Assembly (NCBI RefSeq): GCF_043641665.1
Contig: NC_092200.1
Coordinates: forward strand, 69,501 to 133,500
Length of the DNA: 64,000 bases
Direction: 5' to 3'
Source: Enoplosus armatus
Lineage: Eukaryota; Chordata; Actinopteri; Centrarchiformes; Enoplosidae
Below the pieces are notes generated by a model. That model had not been told where the DNA came from. It ran no database searches and was given only the letters and a program-made list of their open reading frames with translations. A program made the position numbers and the translations under genes. Shown in pieces: positions 48,601 to 60,600 of this stretch. How positions within the stretch are numbered: the first letter of the stretch is position 1; each line of letters opens with the position of its first letter.

Positions 48601-51600
48601 CCTCAGCTCCTCCTGGAGGAGGAGAACACAGGAGGACAGAGGGAGAGAGAGCAGGAGACAGAAGAGAAGTGGATAAAGGAGGAGGAAGAGGAGGAGGAGG
48701 AGGAGTACCCCTCCATGTTTGACAGGGAAATCCTGTCTGACCACATAACAGGTAAACACACTGCATCATCACGATCACACCTGTGACAGAATAGTTTAAT
48801 CTCAAACAAGAAGCAGATTCCTGGTCTCTCCTCCTCAGTGCTGGTCTCCTGGAGGTTGGTGGTGGATCGTCTCTCTGTTTTGTTCCTGCGCCTCCTCCTG
48901 TCCCTGCAGCGCCTGCAAAACCTCCTCTGGTGGCTCCTGGAACTACACATTGTCAAAATCGTCTCCTCCTACATCATCTGGGTCTCTGTGAAGGAGGTCA
49001 GAGTCTGGTCTCTGATAGACTGTCTCCTTGATAGTCAGTTTGTCTGTTTTTCTGTCTGACGTGTCTGCTTGTCTGTCTCGCTCTCTGCAGGTGTGTGTAT
49101 TTAACCTGCTGTTTGTGCTATATGTGGGCGTGGCTCTGCCCTGCAGGGCATGGCGCCCCCTGCTGTCAGGAGTCTGTACAGTTTGGATCTGTGTGGTGAC
49201 TGTCTGTAAGATGCTGTACCAACTCAACGTTGTCCAGCCAAGCCGATACTCCTCCAACTGCACCATGGTAAGCATAGCAACAATATCACAAGTTTGTCTG
49301 TCTCGCCATCTGTCTAAACCAGCCAATCAGATACTCCTCCACTGTTATACCTGTCTGTCTGTCTGTCTCCAAGAGACAGTGGTATTCAAAGACTGACACT
49401 CTGGGCCCCCCCTCAGAAACAATTGAGACACACCTCCCACCATTGTCTACATTAAATGCAGCTGAATCAGCTGTTAGCAGCTCCTGTTTGCAGTGTACTC
49501 ATGGATGTACAGACATCTATCACTGGATCACTGTGAGACTGAAGGAAACTTAAAAACATGATGACTCTCAGGCAAGTTCTGCATTTATAAAGAGCATCTT
49601 TTTTCTTTGATTTCTAAGTGGATTTGTGGAGGTTTATTCTGGATGGACATCAGAGATTAATGATATCCTCGGAAGTGTAAGTCACACTGAATGAGATCAA
49701 TATGCTCATCATGTCTGTGTGTTCAGATTTGATGTGAGTTATGACTCGGAGAACAAGGAGGACACTAAGTGTTTCCCCTGGGGAGGCGCCTCACAGTTTG
49801 GAAACCTCTGATCTGAAACAACCGCACAGATACTCCTCCAACTGCTGTGTGGTAACAATAACATACCTGTCTGTCTCTCTGTAGCCAGGCAACTCCAGCA
49901 CCGACCTGTCTCGCTCTGTTTTATACTCTGGTCCAGTTGACCCCGCCCAGTGGGTGGGGCTTCGTAAGGCGGACGGAAAACTGCTCGACTACCTGAGGGT
50001 GAGGAGTGATATCTCAGCCAATCTCTTTATCATGCTGTGCTGTAGCACTGTTAGCTCGGATAAGTTAGCATCAAGCTAATGTGTCTCTACCGTATATCCT
50101 GATGATGTTAGCTCTGATAACTTAGCATCAAGCTAACCCGTCTCTACAGTATAACTTGATGATGTTGGCTCCGATAACCGAGCATCATGCTAACCTGTCT
50201 CTACAGTATAACCTGATGATGTTAGCTCTGATAACTTAGCATCATGCTAACCTGTCTCTACAGTATAACCTGATGATGTTAGCACTGTTAGCCTTCGAGG
50301 TGACCATATATAGACACCAGGAGCTCTACCGTCTCCGCCGTAATAAAGTCCCGCCCCCCACCAGAACGCTGTTTCATGACATCACCAGGCGTCACCTGGA
50401 CGACAGCGTGCTGAGCTGCGTTAAGTACTTCCTCAACTACTTCTTCTACAAGTTTGGACTGGAGGTGAGGCGCACACACATTAGCACAGCAACAAGCTAA
50501 CCTCTTACTGATTAAAAACATTCCCAATCTCCACCTTCTCAGACCTGCTTCCTGTTGGCCGTGAACGTGATTGGTCAACGGATGGATCTGTTTGCTGTAG
50601 GCCAGGCCTTGGGCCTCATCATCATCTTATCTCAGCGCAGCAGGAAACGTATTGCCTCAGTGTGGCCCAAATACTGCTACTTCCTGTCAGGGCTTTTGTG
50701 TTTCCAGTACCTGCTGTGTATCGGATTCCCTCCTGCTTCCTGTAAAGGTACAAACTCACGTGAAGTTTAGAAACCATGTTAGCAAATTCATAAAGGCTTT
50801 TATACTGAAAAGATTAAAGGAGATGTTGGAAGTTGGATTTTCTTTTCTAATGGAGCTAGGCTAACATTTTCCCCCAGCTTCAAGACTTTGTGGTAAGCTA
50901 GACTAAATACATCCTAGACCTGTCTGTACACAGCGATGACACTGATTTCCGTCTTTGGGATTAAACCAGAAAACTGTGATTAAAGCCGATCATTCAGAGA
51001 CCAGAATATATTTCGTAAAACACAAAACCTTTGTGAAATCTGAACATTCAGGAAAAACCTTAATATTGTTCATAAAACATAAATTGATGAAAAACCTGAA
51101 ACTATTGTTAACAGAAGCAACTCTTTTATATTTTCAGATTATCCCTGGAGACCTCCGTCCTCCAACATGGACTCCAATGTGGTGAAGTGGCTCTTCCTCC
51201 CTGATCACTTGACACCACCCAACCCCCTCTTCCTCCTCTGTAAGATCATCATCGTTGTTTAAGAGATCATAAGTAAAATGCAGACAGTTTTTCAAACAGC
51301 CACATGAAGAGATATTTTGAGAACATCGCATATATTCTGATGTTCTCAAAATAACCCTAACCCCTCAAACTGTTCAACTCCTCCCTCTGAGTGTCACTGA
51401 CACTCAGAAGAAAGAGACTGGAAATCTGGATCTACTTCACCTGTTCATATACTACCTCACTATTTATTCTTAAATGTTTAAGTGCAATACATATATAGTC
51501 ATACACTTCAGTGCAATACATACATACATATATATATGTATACACATACATATACATTGTTATTGTATATGTATTTTTTTTACTTCATTGTTCACTTAAA

Positions 51601-54600
51601 TACTGTAAATGTGTATATTTTTTATTTTCTATTTCTTATTTTTATATTTTGTACATACTTTTAGTTCTAAATTATGCTACTTTTTACTCTTGAATGGGAG
51701 CACCGGAACTGTACAATTTCCCCCCGGGGATCAATAAAGTATTTCTGATTCTGATTCTGATCTGATATATTTAACTAAACATTTTACTTTCTTACAGTAT
51801 TAACTAATAATTCATCACTGCAGCTGGAACTGTTTTTATTTCACAGAACTGTACAAAACATTTTCAGGAGGAGTCTCAGAATCACAAAATTGATTAAATC
51901 ACAAAATCTGGAAATCCATGTTTCTGGTTTTATAAAAAAGTTCTGTAAACCAGAACATTTGGGATTTGATCCAAAATATTTTGGAAAAAACCCAAATTCA
52001 GAATTAATTTGAAAATTGGAGATTAAACCTGAAAATGACAAACACACGTTTGCTGTTTATATTTCTTACAGTCCAGCTGTGTGTTTCCTGATCTTTCAGA
52101 TGATTTCTTGCTCCTCCTGGGGGCCTCTCTGCAGCTTCAGGTGTTTGAGGAGGAGCTTCAGTCATCGGTTCAGATCCTCGCAGGAGACAACTGTGAGCTG
52201 GACGGAGATGATGGACAGGTCTCTGATCCAATCAATCGACTCCGTTTCAACACGGTCCCTGACTTCATGATGTGCAGGTAAACTTCGCCCACTGTCTACC
52301 TGTCTGTCTGCTTGTCTGTCTGTCTGTCTGTCTGACCTCTGACCTCTGTGTGTGCAGGTCTTACCTCGACATGATGAAGGTGATCATCTTCAGCTACATG
52401 TTCTGGTTCGTCCTCACCATCATCTTCATCACTGGGACAACCAGGTGAGTGGGCGGAGCCATGGGTACATGAATTATTGTTTCAAAGTAAAGGTGCTCAG
52501 TGCTCCTCAAATCAGAACCACAGATTCCAGATTTAAAGAGCAAAATGTTTGTTACACCTGACTTCTTTGTCACAGATAAAGATTTTAGATTAAGATAAGA
52601 TGTTTTTCATGAAAACCTAAATCATTTGATTAAACTGGGAAATTTGAGATCATAACCTTACATTTTTTGTCAGGATTAAATGTACTTAATAATAATACAA
52701 TAATATAATAAAAACTCAACACTTTCTGGTAACGATGAAATTTGAGAACATTTTAGAAGAACTGAAAGATGTATCGTAAAACATGGAAATTCTGGGTTAA
52801 ACTAAAAACTTTTAATCGCAAAATTTGAAACACACAATTTCTCCAATCCAAAATTTTGTTTAATCCAAAATTCTTTGCAAAATCAACAAATTTAGAATGA
52901 ATCCCCCAAATTTGAGATTAAACACATATTTTTGTAAAACCCAAAAATGTATATTAACTTAATCAAACCCTGTAAATTTATGGATTCATTTAAAATGTTT
53001 TTCTTACCTGAAACTGAAAATAATTTTGGAGTTAACCCTTTGAAAAAACAAAACCTGAAAAGTCGGCACTAAATTGAAAACTTCTTGGTTATGACAAAAT
53101 TTGAGATAAAGATAAAATATTTGGTAAAACCCTGAAAAGGTTGAAAAACATGTTGATTAAACCTGCAGATTCGAGACTATACCCTCAGATTTTTGTAAAA
53201 TGTGTGTTTGATTTCAGACAATTGGGATTAATCCCCAAAATATGAGATTAAAAACAGACATTTTTGTAAAACCTCAAATTTGGCATTAAATTGCAAATTA
53301 GACATTAAAACAAATTTAAAAAAACTGGAAGAACCTTTAAATTCAGGAAAATATTTTAACTTTTGAATCAAATCCAAACAGTTGAAAATGAAAAACTGAT
53401 TAAGATAAATCAAAGAACAGATGTCTGGTGGCTGGAAAAAGGCTAATCTATCTGGCTAAATACACTACTCAAAAAGAAAATTAAATGTTTAAAGTAAAAC
53501 ATTGAAATCACAGGCTGATCCAACTACACACTCTGGCCACATGAGGCCGGGCATTGTCCTGCACCAGGAGGAAGCCAGGGCCCACTGCACCAGTGTAAGG
53601 TCTGACAATGGCTCTGAGGATTTCCTCCCGGTACCTAACAGCAGTCATGGTACAGTTGGCTAGCATGTGGAGGGATGTGCGACCCTCCAAGGATATGCCT
53701 CCCCACACCATCACTGACTCACCGCCAAACCGGTCATGCTGCATGATGTTGCAGGCAGCATAACGTTCACCACGGCGTCTCCAGACTCTTTCACGTCTGT
53801 CACATGTGCTCAGTGTGAACCTCATCTGTGAAGAGAATGGGGCGCCAATGGCGGACCTGCCAATTCTGGTGTTCTCTGGCGAATGCCAATTGAGCTGCAC
53901 GGTGCTGGGCTGTGAGCACAGGTCCCACTAGAGGACGTCGGGCCCTCATGCCACCCTCATGGAGTCTGTTTCTGACAGTTTGGTCAAAAACATGCACACC
54001 AGTAGCCCGCTGGAGGTCATTTTGTAGGGCTCTGGCAGTGCTCCTCCTGTTCCTCCTCGCACAAAGGTGCAGATACCGGTCCTGCTGCTGGGTTGATGCC
54101 CTTCTACAACCCTGTCCAGCTCTCCTCGTGTAACGGCCCGTCTCCTGGTATCTCCTCCGTGCTCTTGAGACTGTGCTGGGAGACACAGCAAACCGTCTTG
54201 CAACAACACGTATGGATGTGCCATCCTGGAGGAGCTGGACTACCCGTGCAACCTGAATGGGCTGCAGGTACCGCCTCATGCTACCAGTACTGACAAGGAC
54301 ACTAGCAAAACGCTAAACTGGAGAGGAATCAGTCAGGAAGGATAAGCATAGAGCAATTGTCTGTGGCCACCACCTGCAAAACCATTCCCTTTTTGGGTGT
54401 TGTCTTGCTGTTGCTTCTCCAGTGCACCTGTTGTCAATTTCATTTGCATCAAAACAGGTGAAATTGATTCACAATCGCTTATACTTCCTACCTGGACAGA
54501 TTGATAGCCCTGAAGTTTAATTGCCTTGTTGATATACTGTGATGATGAAGTGTTCCCTTAATTTCTTTGAGCAGTGTAGCATGATAACATTGATGCTAGT

Positions 54601-57600
54601 ATAAAGACAGTCTAGACCTGCTCTATGAAAGGTTCCTGCATAGGATCCAAAAGATTACTGTTACCTGGGGCTTCATTTCAATATGGCTGCTGTACCCTTT
54701 CAATCTTCCTTAAACCATTCATCAGCACACACACAAATACATGCATAGAATATACTGTGTGTGTGTGTGTGTGTGTATGTATGCATATATATATACATAT
54801 ATACACACACATAAATCTTAATGTTGTGTCAATGTTCATGTTATTGTGTTCTGTCCAAATGTTTGGACAAAGTGTATTTTGATGCTTTGGCTACATTGTT
54901 TGAAACTGTCATGTCAATAAAGCTTTCTGAATGAATTGAACTGAATTGAACTGACGATAAAGTTATTTTATGGCCTTCTGTTGGAAATGTTTCAGCTAAA
55001 AACTAAAAGCTGACACCAACTGCATTCTACTTCCTGTTCCAGGATCAGTATCTTTTGTATGGGTTACCTGGTGGCCTGTTTCTACTTTCTGTTGGTGGGC
55101 GGAGACCTGCTGTTGAAACCAGTCAAATCCATCCTGGTGTACTGGGACTGTCTGATTGGCTACAACGTGTTCGTCATCACCATGAAGAATATTCTGTCGG
55201 TAAGAAGATCATCACATGAAGATTAAGAGATGAAGAGTAACTGTCTGTCCTTTTGTCTGTCTATCTACCTGTCTGTGTCTCAATCTGTCTCTCTCTCTGT
55301 CGGCCTGTCTGTCTGTCTGTGTGTTCAGATCCTGGCCTGTGGTTTTATTAAGTCGTTGGTGTTGAATCACTGTTGGCTGATTCAGCTCTTCAGTCTGGCC
55401 TGCACCATCAAAGGATACACCAAACGTATGTAAACCGCCTGTCTGTCTGTCTCTGTCTCTCTAACTGTCTATCACTGACAGTTTATGTGAATGTTAATAA
55501 TAACTTAATGTCATAATTATATTTCATACATATATTTATAGTTTTTAGAGATCAGATGAGTGAGACTTGTCGACAGGTCAGAGTCAACAAACCTGAGCTG
55601 AGTTCGAGTCAACGAAACTGAGACGAGTTTGAGTCAACGAGACTGAGACAAGTCAGTGTCAACAAAACTGAGATGAGTTCGAGTCAACAAGACTGAGACA
55701 AGTCCGAGACAAGTCCGCGTCAGAGTCAACAAAACTGAGACAAGTTTGAGTCAATGAGACTGAGACAAGTTCGAGTCAACAAAACTGAGAGGAGTTTGAG
55801 TCAACAAGACTGAGACAAGTCAGAGTCGACAAGACTGGGACAAGTCCGAGTCAACAAAACTGAGACGAGTTTGAGTCAACAAGACTGAGACAAGTCAGAG
55901 TCAGTCAACAAAACTGAGACGAGTTTGGGTCAACAAGACTGAGACGAGTCCGAGTCAGAGTCAACGAGACTGAGACAAGTCCAAGTCCGAGTCAACAAGA
56001 CTGAGATGAGTTTCTAGCCAATGTGACTGGGACAAGTCTGAGTCGATGAGACTGAGACAAGTCTGAGTCAACGAGACTGAGACAAGTTTGAGTCAACGAG
56101 ACTGAGACAAGTCAGAGTCAACAAAACTGAGACGAGTCCGAGTCAACAAGACTGAGACGAGTCCGAGTCAGAGTCAACGAGACTGAGACAAGTCAGAGTC
56201 AACAAAACTGAGACGAGTCCGAGTCAACAAGACTGAGACGAGTCCGAGTCAGAGTCAACGAGACTGAGACAAGTCCAAGTCCGAGTCAACAAGACTGAGA
56301 TGAGTTTCTAGCCGATGTGACTGGGACAAGTCTGAGTCGATGAGACTGAGACAAGTCTGAGTCAACGAGACTGAGACAAGTCTGAGTCAACGAGACTGAG
56401 ACAAGTTTGAGTCAACGAGACTGAGACAAGTTTGAGTCAGAGTCAACAAAACTGAGACGAGTTTGAGTCAACAAAACTGAGACGAGTTTGAGTCAACAAA
56501 ACTGAGATGAGTTTGAGTCAACAAAACTGAGACAAGTCCGAGTCAGAGCTCCAAGTCAAAACAGCGCAGAGCAGTAGAGTCTGGTACAAACTCTCTGCCT
56601 GTCTCTCTGTTGTCCGTGTGTTGTTGTTTTCAGCTGAGCAGTAAACAGTGTGAGTTGTCTCTACCTGTCTCTCTACCTGTCTGTCTGACTGTTGTTTGTG
56701 TACATGTCACTTCCTGCAGCGGAGCAGCAGAGCAGTAAACAGTGTGAGTTGCCAAGCGACGAGGCTGGGATCATCTGGGATGGCGTCTGTTTCTGTTTCC
56801 TGTTGTTGCAGAGGAGAGTCTTCAGGAGTCACTACTTCCTGTATGTGGTCCTGGACCTTCAAAATACACAACTACTGGCCTCCAGGTAGACACTCACACA
56901 CACATAAACACATACATTAACACACACACAGAGTCACATGATGTTAAAGTGTGTATGTTGCAGGGGTGCGGAGCTCTTTGAGGCATCCACAGTGAAAGCT
57001 GTCAGAGCGAGACTGGAGGTCGAGAAGACGTCCATGGACCTGCTGAAAAGACAGTAAGACACAAGCACAGCTGCAGTCAAGACCACTCAGGTCAAGTCCA
57101 AGCTGTTCACAGACTGAGTCATGACTGAGTCTCTACAGGCTCGAGACAGAGACAAGTCTGAGTCAAAATGTCCATGAGACTCAGACAAGTCCAAGCAGTT
57201 AGGAGATCCAGTCAAGAACAAATCCAAATGTCCTTCAGACTTAAACGAGTCTGATGAAAAATACCCATCAGAATGAGATCCAAGTCCAAGTCAGAATGCC
57301 CTGGAGACAAGTAAGATGACCCTGATCATTATATGACCCCCTTTCCAACAGCTATTTTATTATTATTAAAAGACTTTTTAAAGATACAAAACACTTAAAC
57401 ACTCATCCTGTTGGGAAAGTTTCCCAGAGATACTTTTAATCCACAGACAATCAAGTCCTCATCCTTTTACATGTGATTCAGTTTGTTTCTGCAGTGAAGA
57501 GGGGAGACACTTTGACTCGTTTTCACGTTCATTTTTTTCCTCCATAGCAACAAAACATGTTACAGAGCCTTCAGAATCTCCTGCAGGTTCAACTGGACTA

Positions 57601-60600
57601 ACTAAACACTTCTAGGGCTGACTAGAAGTCCAAGTCCCATTCTAACCTCCCTACAGAGACAAGGATTCAGACCAAGACGAATCCGAGTCACAACACCAGC
57701 TAGGTCGAGGAGACCAAGATAGGACTCACAGCTGTAGACACCCTGACCTGACTCGATAATATCTGGACTTGGACATTGTGTTTAAACTTTATATGTCAAG
57801 TTGCTGCTTCACACAGTTAATCAAGTCTTGTCAGTCAAATCCTGGACCAGGTGTTGATGGACCCACCTCATCATGTTTAAGTCCAAAGCTGAAGTAGACC
57901 TGGACTTGTAAAACCAGACTGGTCTGACCTGTGAACCACTTCCTGTATCTGTGTTTCCTTCAGGATGGAGAGGATTAAATCTCGACAGCAGAAGTTCCGC
58001 AGAGGAAAAGAGAAAATGTTGAGTTTGACCCAAGACAGCTTCCATACTGACGGTCTGTAAACAAACATCTGCTGCCATGGTAACTGTGTGGCCTATATAG
58101 CTGTCAATCACAGAATGAATTAATGTGTATTTGTTTTTGTTATTGTTTTGTTTTGATTTGTAGGTCAACAAAACAAGAAAGGGCATCGACAGAAGGAATG
58201 GTGGAAACCCTGGGTAAACCACGCCTCCAGTGAGTCACATGACCCCTGACATCATCACTCTCACCTGTCACAGCCATTCAAAGCTGTCTGCGCTATTCAG
58301 GTCTTTCTGAGTAGCTGTCTGCCTGTCTGTCTGTCTGCCTGCAGTGGTGAGGAGTGGAGACTACTACCTGTTTGAGACAGACAGTGAGGAGGAGGAAGAG
58401 GAGAAGGAGGAGGAAGAGGAGAAGAAGGAGGAGGAGCTACCTGAGAAATCTGCCTTCCAGGTGAGTCTCCACGACTGTTTGGTCAAACTCACAGCTCATA
58501 AGAACATGTAACCTGTGACGAGGGGTTGAAGGTATGAAGGTGTCCTAAGCCCCCCCAAACAGTTGGAGGCCACCGTCATAACTTCGCCTACAAACAGAAG
58601 ACTCAAGGTTCATTTAGTAGCTGTTCTGGAGCTGTCAACTGAATCACAAGGTCCTCATGAGGAAATTAAGTTTGTCATAGAACTGGGGATATTCGATGAG
58701 ATGATGATAATAATAGATAAAATCTACAGTTCTATGGTTATTAAGCAAACTTAATCTGCTGATTAATAGTAATCACAATTATAAACTTTGTTTATATAGC
58801 ATTTTTCAAAACAAGGTTAATTAGAGCTTTACAAAAACAGAAGGTAAAAACAGCCAGTAAAAGAAGTTATAATACAAAACAATGCATTAAAACATAAAAC
58901 ATAAGAGCATCATCAGAAGAAGAAACTGTTGTTGGTGTCGTGATCTCATCACAGGTTGGTTATTTCAGAATTTAGAAGCTCTGACTGCAAAGACATCACC
59001 TTTGTTACAGAAATCTCGACTGTCAAATGAGGAGAGCCCTTTCAGATCTTAGTGGGGGAGGGGGAACATATGGGGTTAACAGCTCGACAATATAAACGGG
59101 CATGAGGCCCATTTGAGCCTTAAAGGTTATCAATACATTTTTAAAATCAATTCTCAAGGCTATTGAACGCCAGTGTAGGGACACTAAGAAATGTGTTGGT
59201 CTTTCCTAGCAGCAGAGTTTTGAAGAAGCATATAAAGACCAAGCTGATAAATAGTGATATGGTTAAAAGCTCCAGGACAGCTACTAAATGGATCGTGAGG
59301 TGAGATTATTTGTCAAATACTGTTTCTGAAGTCAGGAATAAACCTGAACTGAACTTCTGAAGGATGACTCAGAATCTGTACATTGGTCATGTATAACAGA
59401 ACATTGTCTGCATACAGAAGAACTCTGTGTTTAAATGGAGGACTCTGCCATCTTAAACCTAAGCTCTGATTATTGTACAACACCAGCCACCCCTACTGCC
59501 CCATCATGGTACAATCCACATAGTCCTGACCCTTACTGCAGCCAGTGAAGTCTGGGTTGGCCGCGGTCCGAGTCCGGACCCAGACGCCGTCCTATACGGA
59601 CCCGGACCTATAATCAATAAATTCTCTCTAATTCAACTGGCGCAGCTTTTCTAGTCTTTACAGCACTGGTTTAGCGGATCAGGAAACTCAGACTAATTGC
59701 ATACGAGTTAAGCCAGCCCACGTGATGCTACTCAGCCAATCAAATCTGCAGCGTTCCAGGCGCTAAACATTGCGACTCTGAATACAGGCAGACGAGAGAG
59801 GTGAGAGGCGAGTGACAGACGATAACGATAACGATACAGGGAGAGAGACTGTTAAGTCAACATGTGAAACAGTTAACAAAGAAAAAGGGAAACTCAAGCT
59901 GCTGCTACACTTTATTTTGTTTTTCTAAAATTAAGCACTTTATTTTAAGATGCACAATTTTTCAAAAGTTATTTTATTTTCTCTATTTTGTTTTTAAATT
60001 TAGCCCTTCTTTTACTTAATGAGAGAAGAACATTATACATATCTACAGTATTATATATCTGTATAGTTCAATGTTAAGTGACAATAAATATTGTCAAAAT
60101 GTTTTTGAATTGTACTTTCTTTATTTGATTTGATAGTCAGTTGTTGATTACATGCAGACATTGATACAATTACTAGGCTACTTCAATATACATCACACTA
60201 AATGACATTATGATGTTCCAGACCTTTGCTTGAGGAAATTTTCTCTAACTGGACCTCTTCGAATTTTAGTTGAATACCCCTGCTCTAGAGGATGTGCAAA
60301 AAAGGCTGATGTGCTATAATAATGATAGGTATAAATATAATAATTATAAATATATGCAACATAAATATTAAAATGTTAAAGTGAATATTTCCAATATATG
60401 AAAAATGTAAAAAGTACATTTGTCCCCTTTTAAAAATATACATATATAACAAACTATGATGAATGTAACGTAATGTTTATTGTGCTTTACATAATAATGG
60501 AAGTATAACAATAAATGAAACAAAGTTATGAGTAGATTTAAGGAAAAGAAAATTAAAGTTAGTTAAAGAGTTTATTTTTGCCTTCAGAGTCAAACTGATG

